From assembly GCF_002154225.1 (NCBI RefSeq), contig NZ_MTSE01000001.1, positions 558,001 to 622,000 on the forward strand: DNA of 64,000 bases, in the 5' to 3' direction. Shown here in pieces: positions 56,880-64,000 of this stretch (its first letter is position 1; each line of letters opens with the position of its first letter). This DNA is from Hymenobacter crusticola (GTDB lineage: Bacteria > Bacteroidota > Bacteroidia > Cytophagales > Hymenobacteraceae). The position numbers and the translations under genes are program-made. The notes below the pieces were generated by a model, which saw nothing but the letters and a program-made list of their open reading frames with translations, was not told the DNA's origin and did not search any database.

Positions 56880-57165
56880 AATTCAAGCAAACAAGTCCGG
56901 GCGGGCCGGACATAGTTCCCAGCTTTGAAAGATACACACCGGGCCGCAGGAAAAAACCAGTTCCTAGACGGATAGCGCTTGTCATTAGACGAATAGGCAC
57001 TCACAGAGTTTGTCGTTGAAGATGATTTTTTGGTTTCTTCTTCGGCGCGTACCTAGTGCCTCACGGTTCAGCTAGCGCCCCGATTCTCTCTGAGCTCAGC
57101 AAAAAGAGCGCCTTACTGCCTGCTGCTCTTCGCTAGGGTCTGCTTGTTTTGCTGCTCTTGCCGTT

Positions 57166-58155
57166 TTAGAAGCAATCTTCTTTGGTCAGGCGCTCATTCA
57201 GAAAAATGCCGGCCTGGGTACCCTCGGCGGCGGCAATCAGGGCCTGCTGGGAGCCGGGCGTCATGTCGCCGGCGGCGTACACGCCTCGCACAGAAGTTTG
57301 CAAGTACTTGTTGGTCCACACGGCGCCCTTGCTAGTGGTGCGGCAACCGAGCTGCTCAGCTAGCGTACCGCGCTGGTGCTGATGCGGATGCACAAACAAA
57401 GCGTCCCGCTCCAGCTCCTCTCCGTTTTTGAACATGATGCACTTCAAGTCGCCGCGGCGGTTACCTTGTAGACGCGCAATGGGCTCCTCGCGAATGCCTA
57501 TTCCGTGGGCTTGCAGTCGCCGCCGCGCATTAGCAGAAACACCCGAAGGACCATCGGTGCACACGATAACGTCGCGCGACCACCGACTGATCAGCAAAGC
57601 TAGCCCTGCCACTGTTTTCCCGCGCCCATACACGGCCAACGCTTTGTCCTGTACCTCCCAACCGTGGCAGTAGGGACAATGCAGTACCCCTTGGCCCCAA
57701 AGCTCACGCATGCCATCTACTGGGGGCAGCTCGTCGTCGACACCGGTAGCGAGCAGCAGCTTCCGCGTGGTAATCGTTGCTGGGCGGCCGGTTTCGCTTT
57801 CGGCGGTGAGCGTGAAGCCGTGACTCTCGACAGATACCGTCGTGACCTTACCCGGCCGGATTATTACCGCCGGATAGGGTTCTAGCTGTTCGCGGCTGAT
57901 GCGCAAGAGTTCTTGCGGCTTGATGCCGTCGCGGCTCAGGAAGGCATGCACCCCCGAGGAAGGCGCATTGCGCGGGGCGCCTCCGTCGCAAACGAGCACC
58001 CGGCGGCGACAGCGCCCAAGCACGAGGGCGGCACCTAGCCCCGCACAACCCGCCCCAATGACGACGACATCGTAATCAGTAGAGGTAACAGTTGACGGAC
58101 GATGAACATGAACAGGAGCGCAGGAAGTAGCCATACCAAGCAGATAGTCGGCCAT
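57166..58155 (-). CDS. Thioredoxin-reductase-like NAD(P)/FAD oxidoreductase
   Basis: The 329-residue flavoprotein has the FAD motif YDVVVIGAGCAGLGAALVLG near residue 28 and the redox-active pair CPYC (Cys160, Cys163) in VLHCPYCHGWE. GRGKTVAGLALLISRW is a modified NAD(P) loop, and GVYAAGDMTPGSQQALIAAAEG is the C-terminal flavin motif. Layout and length are those of TrxB-like enzymes, but the protein lacks several signature residues of housekeeping thioredoxin reductase and no thioredoxin gene is near, so its disulfide partner is unknown. An internal ATG (58134) is an alternative start. A 286-base gap separates it from DUF5686, with nothing clear in it beyond a GCAAAAAGAGC/GCTCTT pairing. Confidence 0.85.
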   Translation of the reverse strand: MADYLLGMATSCAPVHVHRPSTVTSTDYDVVVIGAGCAGLGAALVLGRCRRRVLVCDGGAPRNAPSSGVHAFLSRDGIKPQELLRISREQLEPYPAVIIRPGKVTTVSVESHGFTLTAESETGRPATITTRKLLLATGVDDELPPVDGMRELWGQGVLHCPYCHGWEVQDKALAVYGRGKTVAGLALLISRWSRDVIVCTDGPSGVSANARRRLQAHGIGIREEPIARLQGNRRGDLKCIMFKNGEELERDALFVHPHQHQRGTLAEQLGCRTTSKGAVWTNKYLQTSVRGVYAAGDMTPGSQQALIAAAEGTQAGIFLNERLTKEDCF

Positions 58156-58279
58156 TTAGAACGGCAGATTGGCTTAGGAGTTGGGCTTCGCGCCCAAGAT
58201 ATTTCCGTGTTGCTCTTAAATGACGCCAAGCGGCGTGTCTAAGCTCGGCACGTAGCTGCCACTAAAGCGCTACCAAAAG

Positions 58280-58320
58280 AAAACCCAGCTGCTGCGTTTA
58301 GGCAACGCAGCAGCCGGGTT
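58280..58320 (-). terminator. Intrinsic terminator of the adhesin-like gene
   Basis: Arms at 58282-58298 and 58304-58320 (AACCCAGCTGCTGCGTT and its near-exact complement) form a 17-bp stem. On the minus strand it is followed by TTTTCTTTT. It lies 32 bases past the stop at 58352. Confidence 0.92.
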
Positions 58321-58351
58321 GGCTTCGCCTCAGTAGGCTACTTCGAAAAGC

Positions 58352-61300
58352 TTACTGCTTTACCAAACGGCGCGTAAGCACTTGGGTTGCTCCTTGTACC
58401 GTTACGATGTAAATACCAGCAGGCAAAGCAGATACATTCAGAGTCGTAGCTTGACCACCTCGAATATCCTGCTCCAACCTTCCTAGGTTACGTCCGCTTA
58501 CATCGTGGCAGGACACATGGAAGTGCTCTGTAGGCAAGGTGGTCAGGTCGAGCGTTACGTAATCGGAGGTAGGATTGGGGCTGAGGTCGAATGTAGCCAC
58601 GCCGGCCTTTAGCATCACCGAGCGCACAGGCGAATACGTGATGGTTCCGTCGGTATCTACTTGGCGCAGACGGTAGTAGAGCATCTGGCCAGCGTAGCGG
58701 CTAGCTTCGGTATCGGCGAAGGTGTAGCTCTGCTTGGTAGTCGTGGTGCCGTAGCTGTTCACTTTGCCAATTTGCTCGAACGAATAGCTGTCGGTGCTAC
58801 GCTCTACGGCGAAATAATTGGAGTTCTTTTCCGAAGCCGTGGTCCAGCTCAGCTGCACTTGGCTGGCCTGTACTTTGACCGCGAACTGAATCAGTTCCAC
58901 TGGCAAGGGTAGGACAGTGCAATTGCTGGCCTGCGTGATGTTGGGCACGTCACCCTGCAAAATCGTATTACGAACCAAACCGGCGAACTGGGTACCAATG
59001 GTAGAGCCAAAGCTAAAGTTACCGTTGCTGCCGCCCGTCTGGCCGCTAGCACCCGGCAGAATTTCCGAGGAGTTATTGATAGCCGAAGACGTGAAGACGA
59101 CGCCAGCCGAGCCACCACCACCAGGGCCGTGACCCTGGGCTTGGGGGGCTAGGTTGTCGTTGCCACCTTGCCCACCTTTGGCCAATATTGTAATATTCGA
59201 GAGGTTCCCTTGCGCGAGAAATATCACGCTACCACCCGCTCCACCGCCGCCGGCGCCGTCGTTTGCCACCGTGGACGTGTTATCGGCTCCGTTGACATTA
59301 ATGGTACCCGTGCCAGCCACTTGGTTGGTGTTCACAATCACGATACCGCCACCGGCCGTACCGCTGCTAGCAAAACCACCACCGGGTGTACCCGTGCCGT
59401 TGTTGGTAGTACCGGCACCGCCGCCGCCGCCCATTACTACTCGGCTTGGGCTAGCCTGCAAAAACGGCGCCCCCCCGTTGCCCCCTGTCGGAGCACCCTG
59501 GTTCCAGGAGTTGCCCCCCTGGCCGCCGAAGCCCCCGTTTGAGCCGCCACCGCCGCCCGTGTTGTTGGCGTTGGTAACAGTGGTACCGTCAGTGCCACCA
59601 CCGCCAGCGTTACCGGGCGCACCGCGGCCGTAGCTGCCTCCCGGATAGCCTTCCGCTGTGTTGTCCAGCAATGCGCCATTGTTGTTCACGTAGCGGGGCG
59701 TACCAGCCGTTCCTTCTCCTTTCGACCCGTTGACGGCTATACTTGACGAAGTAACATAGTCTTGGTTGGAAACACTGGCATCGTTAGTACCGCCTAGCTG
59801 CCGGCCAGCACCTCCGCGGAAGCCCATGCCACTCGCATTAATGGTGTAGCCATTGAAGTTTAGCGTTCCGCCTACTTCCAGCACCACGACGCCGCCCGTT
59901 TTACCATTCCAAGCGGCGGGTGCTAGGTCAGCACCTAGGGTCAGGTTGCGATAACGCGGCACCCGAATCACCTGAAAGCGTCGCTGACCCTCAGTAGCGG
60001 TAGCATCGGCGTTGGTGTAGGTGTTCGTGAGCGGCGACGACAAGGTCAGCGTACCGCCGCTGGCTACGGTTGCGGAAGCAGAAGTAGTTTCTACGTAGCG
60101 GTATTCGTACAAGCCCGCCGTCAGGTTTGTGCCTAGCGTGCCATTGGCCGGCGAATCCGTCGAGGCAATACCATCCCCATAGGCGTTCGTGTTGCTGTAG
60201 TCGATCTGCGCACCCTGCATTTGGATGATGAGCAGCAAGTCGCCGGGAACAATGTTCGCGGCATCAGTTGTCGATAAGGCTGGCCCGACGGTAAGCGTGC
60301 TGCTGTTAGCCGCCGCCGTACCTAGGCCTGCGTAGTACGTGTTGATCTGCTGGTTGGCGGCCGTCGTTACGTCCGTCGTAGAAACGGTAAGGCACGCTTG
60401 GCTGGAAACCGTGTTGCTGATAGCAACCCGGATGTTCGAGAAAGAAGCCGAGCCATCGTTGTTGTTCGCAACTGGATCCGTAGTGGCCGACGTGCTGCTG
60501 ACCGTACCAACAACGGGTTGGTCGGAGGCCTTGGGAGCCGTCAAGGCTACGTTGAAACCAGTAGAGGCCGACGGTGCCAGACTTGCAATAGCAGGGAGCG
60601 TAATTACACCAGTGTTTGCGTCGTAGCTGCCCCCATCGGATACGGTAACGCCCGTAAGATTTCTCGAAATAGTAGCTCGCAGCAGTACGTTAGTGGCCGC
60701 CGAAGGCCCATAGTTGCTGGCCACAATGTTGAGCACCGTTCTGCCACCTGGCGCCGTAGCTGTTGGTCCCGTGATAGTGGCCGCTACGTCGGCTACTTGT
60801 GTGGCGATAGTAGTTACTTGACTAGCGGCGCTCGTACCATCGTCGTTGCTAGGAGTGGTAAAGGCGGTGTTGCTGGAAACGCTGGAAGCTACCCCCGTCA
60901 CTGAGCCACTGGCGGGCATTACAAAGCGAACGGTAGCCGTTTGTATTGTTGAGTTGGCAGCATAGGTAGCGGATGGGAAAACGACGATACCGCTCGCCGG
61001 GTTGTAAGTAGCATCAAGCGAGGCAGTTACTGTTTGTAGTCCTGTTGGAAGCTGCACCCGCGGCGATACGTTCGTTGCATTCGCGTTGCTGTTGTTCTTT
61101 ACCGTGACGGCGTAGGTTACGTAGCTCCCCGAAGACGCCGTAGTGGGTCCGCTCATGGTTGTCACGACGTCCACTGTCGTGGTCGTAACTACGATTGTTA
61201 AGAAGGCAGTATTAGAAAGGAGCCCCTTCTCATCTCGCACGGTGTATTGCACACTGGCATTACCTGTGAAGTTATTAGTAGGCGTAAAGTTGATGGTGCC

Positions 61301-63037
61301 TTGATTTGGTCCAGCGACCGTATTAACCGTAAAGGTGCCGCCTGTTTGCGTACCCGTTACTGCTACTGTGCTCTTATTAATCGTGGCGTTACCATCAGCG
61401 TCGGCGTCGTTGGCCAGCACGTTGATGTTTGTCATAGCCCGGTTCTGCAACGTGGCAACGTTATCGGCCACCACGACAGGAGCCGTGTTCGTTAAAGTGA
61501 CGGTAATAGCGGTTGGGCTTGATGTCTGCGCGGGAGAAGCGTTATTCTTTACCGTGTAGTTAACGCTTGTAGCGCGGCTAGTTATGTTGTTTGGGAAGGT
61601 AGAAGCCGCAGGCGGGGTAAAACTAACCTTGCCATTGCTCACAGCGAAAGTACCACCATTTGTACCCGTAGCGCTGGATAACAAAATAGAGTTTGGATCG
61701 ATAGAGTTGGGCGCGTCTGAGCTAGCAGGCGTGTCGTTGCTGATAACGTCAACTGTCACGGCACCTGCATTATAAGAGATACTCGCGGCATCAGCCGTTG
61801 TTGTAGGAGCTCTTGTTACAACTACCGACAGGATAGCTTGGTTGGACACTTCACCAAGGGCGTTGCTTACGGTGTATTTAACGCTCGCAGCGCCAACAAA
61901 ACCAGTATTCGGCGTGAAGCTAATAGTACCTTGGTTGGCCCCAGCAGCCGTGTTTGCAGTGAAAGTGCCTCCGGTCTGACTGCCAGCAACTAACGCTAGC
62001 GAAGCCTTATTGATAGCGTAATTACCGCTACTACTGGCGTCATTAGCCAGTACATCAATGTTTGATAGGCTTGTGTTAAGAGGAGTCTGTGCATCGTCAC
62101 TGTTGGCGGTAGGGGGGTTCGTTACCCTGATAGTTAGTACGCCTTGGTTAGAAGTAACGCCGTTTGCATCCTTCACTGTGTAGCCAATCTGAGTTTGACC
62201 AGCGATGTTGCTCTCCGGCGTAAAGGTTACGGCACCTGTTGTCGGGTTGACCGTGAACGTACCACCGGCCTGCGTGCCAGCTAATACAACCGTGCCTGGG
62301 CTGATAGCTGCGTCGCCAGCAACGTCGTTACCTAGAATATCAACCGTGATGGGTTGGTTAAGCAGGGTTGTCGCAGCGTCGTTGACCGCAATAGGTGATT
62401 TACACCAACTTATCTTATCAATTCCGATTGCCTGTCCCGATGGATTACCAGCAGTTGTATTGTTTTTGTAAGTCAGACGAAGCTTCTTCACCGCTACGCT
62501 AAAAGTAGCCACCACAGTACTAGTAGTAGCGTCGCCAGCAGCAGTTCCAGTTGCAACGTTCCCGTTTATTGCAACTGATGTTGCTGCTGCTGCTTTGGTA
62601 AGCAATGGAGCTGTTAATACGGTATTGTTGGCATCTAATCCTTCAAAGGTGACTTCGTCAACTTGTCCGGTACCTGTATCGATATCTTGAACCTGGAGTG
62701 AAAGATTTGCAACTGGCCGGTTAAATTCAAGAACAACTACTGAAGTCTTGGTTGAGTTTCCGGCATAGTTTACATCCCAACGCAGCGTATTGATTCCATT
62801 CGCCGTTCCTCTTATCAGACTACTAGAGGTAGTATTGGTTCCTGACGTGTAAGTAGGGGTAATAGTGACGCTGCTGTTTGGGATACTTCTAGTTCCTGTC
62901 TTCCAATCACCGGTAGTAGCCGTGTTGCTTTCGCTAAAATCCAAGGTGGTTGACACCATGCATTGTGCCCATACCTTAGGTGCTCCCCAGGTAGACAAAA
63001 CCATCAGCAGCCCTAGCAGTCGTAAAGGTGTTCTCAT
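58352..63037 (-). CDS. Large secreted adhesin-like protein with Ig-like, DUF11-like, Gly-rich and T9SS domains
   Basis: The 1561-residue product has a signal peptide (MRTPLRLLGLLMVLSTWGAPKVWAQ). Residues about 30-210 form a beta-sandwich (VVVLEFNRPVANLSLQVQDI). Four Ig/cadherin-like repeats of about 100 residues follow (starts near 214, 309, 412 and 515), each with a VDILGNDV or INVLANDA motif. Two DUF11-like repeats start near 620 and 745. A unique region leads to a very Gly/Asn-rich stretch (about 1040-1350). Near 1400 a domain with LPVELIQFAVKVQ and QLSWTTASEKNSNYFAVERS precedes the T9SS type A sorting domain (FDLSPNPTSDYVTLDL ... GIYIVTVQ, about 1482-1561). It is exported by T9SS and probably acts in adhesion or biofilm. 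Confidence 0.92.
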   Translation of the reverse strand: MRTPLRLLGLLMVLSTWGAPKVWAQCMVSTTLDFSESNTATTGDWKTGTRSIPNSSVTITPTYTSGTNTTSSSLIRGTANGINTLRWDVNYAGNSTKTSVVVLEFNRPVANLSLQVQDIDTGTGQVDEVTFEGLDANNTVLTAPLLTKAAAATSVAINGNVATGTAAGDATTSTVVATFSVAVKKLRLTYKNNTTAGNPSGQAIGIDKISWCKSPIAVNDAATTLLNQPITVDILGNDVAGDAAISPGTVVLAGTQAGGTFTVNPTTGAVTFTPESNIAGQTQIGYTVKDANGVTSNQGVLTIRVTNPPTANSDDAQTPLNTSLSNIDVLANDASSSGNYAINKASLALVAGSQTGGTFTANTAAGANQGTISFTPNTGFVGAASVKYTVSNALGEVSNQAILSVVVTRAPTTTADAASISYNAGAVTVDVISNDTPASSDAPNSIDPNSILLSSATGTNGGTFAVSNGKVSFTPPAASTFPNNITSRATSVNYTVKNNASPAQTSSPTAITVTLTNTAPVVVADNVATLQNRAMTNINVLANDADADGNATINKSTVAVTGTQTGGTFTVNTVAGPNQGTINFTPTNNFTGNASVQYTVRDEKGLLSNTAFLTIVVTTTTVDVVTTMSGPTTASSGSYVTYAVTVKNNSNANATNVSPRVQLPTGLQTVTASLDATYNPASGIVVFPSATYAANSTIQTATVRFVMPASGSVTGVASSVSSNTAFTTPSNDDGTSAASQVTTIATQVADVAATITGPTATAPGGRTVLNIVASNYGPSAATNVLLRATISRNLTGVTVSDGGSYDANTGVITLPAIASLAPSASTGFNVALTAPKASDQPVVGTVSSTSATTDPVANNNDGSASFSNIRVAISNTVSSQACLTVSTTDVTTAANQQINTYYAGLGTAAANSSTLTVGPALSTTDAANIVPGDLLLIIQMQGAQIDYSNTNAYGDGIASTDSPANGTLGTNLTAGLYEYRYVETTSASATVASGGTLTLSSPLTNTYTNADATATEGQRRFQVIRVPRYRNLTLGADLAPAAWNGKTGGVVVLEVGGTLNFNGYTINASGMGFRGGAGRQLGGTNDASVSNQDYVTSSSIAVNGSKGEGTAGTPRYVNNNGALLDNTAEGYPGGSYGRGAPGNAGGGGTDGTTVTNANNTGGGGGSNGGFGGQGGNSWNQGAPTGGNGGAPFLQASPSRVVMGGGGGAGTTNNGTGTPGGGFASSGTAGGGIVIVNTNQVAGTGTINVNGADNTSTVANDGAGGGGAGGSVIFLAQGNLSNITILAKGGQGGNDNLAPQAQGHGPGGGGSAGVVFTSSAINNSSEILPGASGQTGGSNGNFSFGSTIGTQFAGLVRNTILQGDVPNITQASNCTVLPLPVELIQFAVKVQASQVQLSWTTASEKNSNYFAVERSTDSYSFEQIGKVNSYGTTTTKQSYTFADTEASRYAGQMLYYRLRQVDTDGTITYSPVRSVMLKAGVATFDLSPNPTSDYVTLDLTTLPTEHFHVSCHDVSGRNLGRLEQDIRGGQATTLNVSALPAGIYIVTVQGATQVLTRRLVKQ

Positions 63038-63198
63038 ATAAAGCAGGTAGATAATACGATGACCTCGATGCCTGCATCAAGAAATTAGCCAAATAAACTA
63101 TCAGTGGTGGACCTCTGGATGTATTTACTTAAAACAACATATAAATTGCACTATGTTAATATCAACTTTGATTAAACATTAAATCGTCAACAAAAAAA

Positions 63199-63237
63199 TA
63201 ATGCACAACACGCAGAAAAACTGCATATTGTGCATTA
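63199..63237 (-). terminator. Intrinsic terminator of the GH77 gene
   Basis: TAATGCACAA (63199-63208) pairs perfectly with TTGTGCATTA (63228-63237), with an inner CGCAG/CTGCA stem around AAAAA. On the minus strand it is followed by a T-rich run (complement of 63191-63198). The rest of the 63038-63283 gap is AT-rich and holds the promoter of the adhesin-like gene. Confidence 0.88.
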
Positions 63238-63283
63238 AATATATAGTATACTCTTGGCGGACAGCTAGTACTTTGTATAGTAA

Positions 63284-64000
63284 TTACTTTCTGCCCTTAT
63301 CTTTTACCAGTGCTTCTATTTCTTTGTTAAATTCTACTTCATTCAAAAGTTTTTCTAACGGTAAATGCAGCCGATACTTCCAGAAATGTTGCGGATTAGC
63401 AGGTACGTTAATCTGCTCTTCCAGCGGGTTCTCGCGGCGTAGTTGCGCATCCAAGGCTAGTAGATCCTGCAGCGGGAAGATGGCCCACATGGCGGGGGAA
63501 GCTAGGTGCTGCTCAATGATTTCGCGCACCACCCACGGCTCGCAATAGTACGGTGCGTGCTGCCCCCAGTGGCCGAGTTGATGCTCGAAAAAGCGCTGGG
63601 TAAGGGTACGGTCTTCTTCCCACCAGCCGCGCAACGTGCTCATATCGTGGCTACCGGGACTGACGACGGAGAGGTATGGGGCCGTGGCGGGGTTGCCGAA
63701 TTCCACTTGTGGGTCGGAGGGCATGCGCTGGATATTCAACCCTAGCATACCTAGGTCCCGCATCACGCCGGGCACCGAGGCAGGCACCATACCTAGGTCC
63801 TCGCCGGCAATGAGCATGTTGGTAGCATAGCGTACGGGCGGCAGCTTCACCAAGCCTTGCTCGCGCCAGAACTCTTCGTGGCGGCGGTAGAAGAAGTCGT
63901 CGTACAACTCCTTGAGACGGTGCCGCGTGTGCTCATCCAGCTCACGGAATGACACGCTCAGGTGCAGCGTGATGCGCGGATGATAGAAATCTGGCTCGTC
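63284..64000 (-). CDS. malQ: 4-alpha-glucanotransferase (GH77), C-terminal 238 residues
   Basis: The frame is open from base 64000 to the stop at 63284, so the N-terminus lies beyond the right edge. The sequence has the GH77 end pattern: MLIAGEDLGMVPASVPGVMRDLG with the catalytic-region Asp, QRMPSDPQVEF, and SVVSPGSHDMSTLRGWWEED, matching the HD motif of the glucanotransferase family. It continues to NVPANPQHFWKYRLHLPLEKLL at the C-terminus. The enzyme transfers maltosyl and longer units between alpha-1,4-glucans in the cytosol. It fits with the amylase, neopullulanase, phosphorylase and debranching genes elsewhere in the window. A terminator follows at 63199-63237. Confidence 0.93.
   Translation of the reverse strand, partial: DEPDFYHPRITLHLSVSFRELDEHTRHRLKELYDDFFYRRHEEFWREQGLVKLPPVRYATNMLIAGEDLGMVPASVPGVMRDLGMLGLNIQRMPSDPQVEFGNPATAPYLSVVSPGSHDMSTLRGWWEEDRTLTQRFFEHQLGHWGQHAPYYCEPWVVREIIEQHLASPAMWAIFPLQDLLALDAQLRRENPLEEQINVPANPQHFWKYRLHLPLEKLLNEVEFNKEIEALVKDKGRK

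Noticed and set aside
63038..63283. AT-rich gap considered as an origin or attachment site
   Set aside because: There are no DnaA-box cluster, iterons or flanking direct repeats; it contains a terminator and promoter region, which explains the AT-richness.

Overview
The window looks like chromosome from a pigmented, aerobic member of the Bacteroidota, most likely Hymenobacter or a close relative in the Cytophagales. The signs are two large secreted proteins with C-terminal type IX secretion (T9SS) sorting domains, a DUF5686 outer-membrane protein, a CruF/CrtD-type carotenoid gene pair, Bacteroidota-style TAnnTTTG promoter elements, weak ribosome binding sites, mid-to-high GC content, and many lipoprotein signal peptides. 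I see no transposase, integrase, phage gene, CRISPR array, tRNA or rRNA. This reads as core/accessory chromosome rather than a mobile island.

Layout: 1-450 is the start of a lipoprotein gene that runs off the left edge, followed by prfA (minus). 1912-6800 is a complete threonine pathway thrA-thrB-thrC. 7036-14035 holds mixed single genes: a heme-binding lipoprotein, a MORN-repeat protein, an FAD oxidoreductase, a DUF5872 protein, an M28 peptidase, a STAS-like protein and a HAD hydrolase. 14182-18282 is a T9SS cargo with 14 FG-GAP repeats. 18334-28425 (minus) holds a glycosyltransferase, an alpha-glucan uptake/degradation cluster (MFS transporter, alpha-amylase, SDR, small lipoprotein, neopullulanase) and two secreted proteins. 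28821-31115 (plus) is a DUF2383 protein and a short alpha-glucan phosphorylase-like protein. 31301-36500 (minus) holds an SGNH esterase, cruF, a crtD-like desaturase, rlmI and an SRPBCC protein. 36627-48656 (plus) holds an oxoamine-synthase-like enzyme, an SDR, a GH63-like glucosidase overlapping a glycogen-debranching enzyme, a cyclase-family protein, two aldo/keto reductases, an alpha/beta hydrolase and an AraC regulator. 48845-52684 (minus) is a three-subunit molybdenum aldehyde oxidoreductase operon. The right end holds a lipase-like lipoprotein, a DUF5686 protein, a TrxB-like flavoprotein, a 1561-residue T9SS adhesin-like protein and the 3' part of a GH77 4-alpha-glucanotransferase that runs off the right edge.

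Alpha-glucan metabolism is the main theme. Neopullulanase, amylase, an SLC45-like MFS importer, phosphorylase, debranching enzyme, GH63-like glucosidase and 4-alpha-glucanotransferase together would hydrolyse, import and remodel maltodextrin or glycogen, although they sit in separate transcription units.

The most unusual feature is non-coding. Many intergenic gaps carry long inverted repeats belonging to several families, some present more than once. They include an 80-bp perfect palindrome with no spacer, and several arms sit within a few bases of stop codons. Other points worth a second look are an identically spaced three-block sequence upstream of both aldo/keto reductase genes, a phosphorylase-like protein with threonine where the PLP lysine is expected, and a HAD enzyme with asparagine in place of the second catalytic aspartate.
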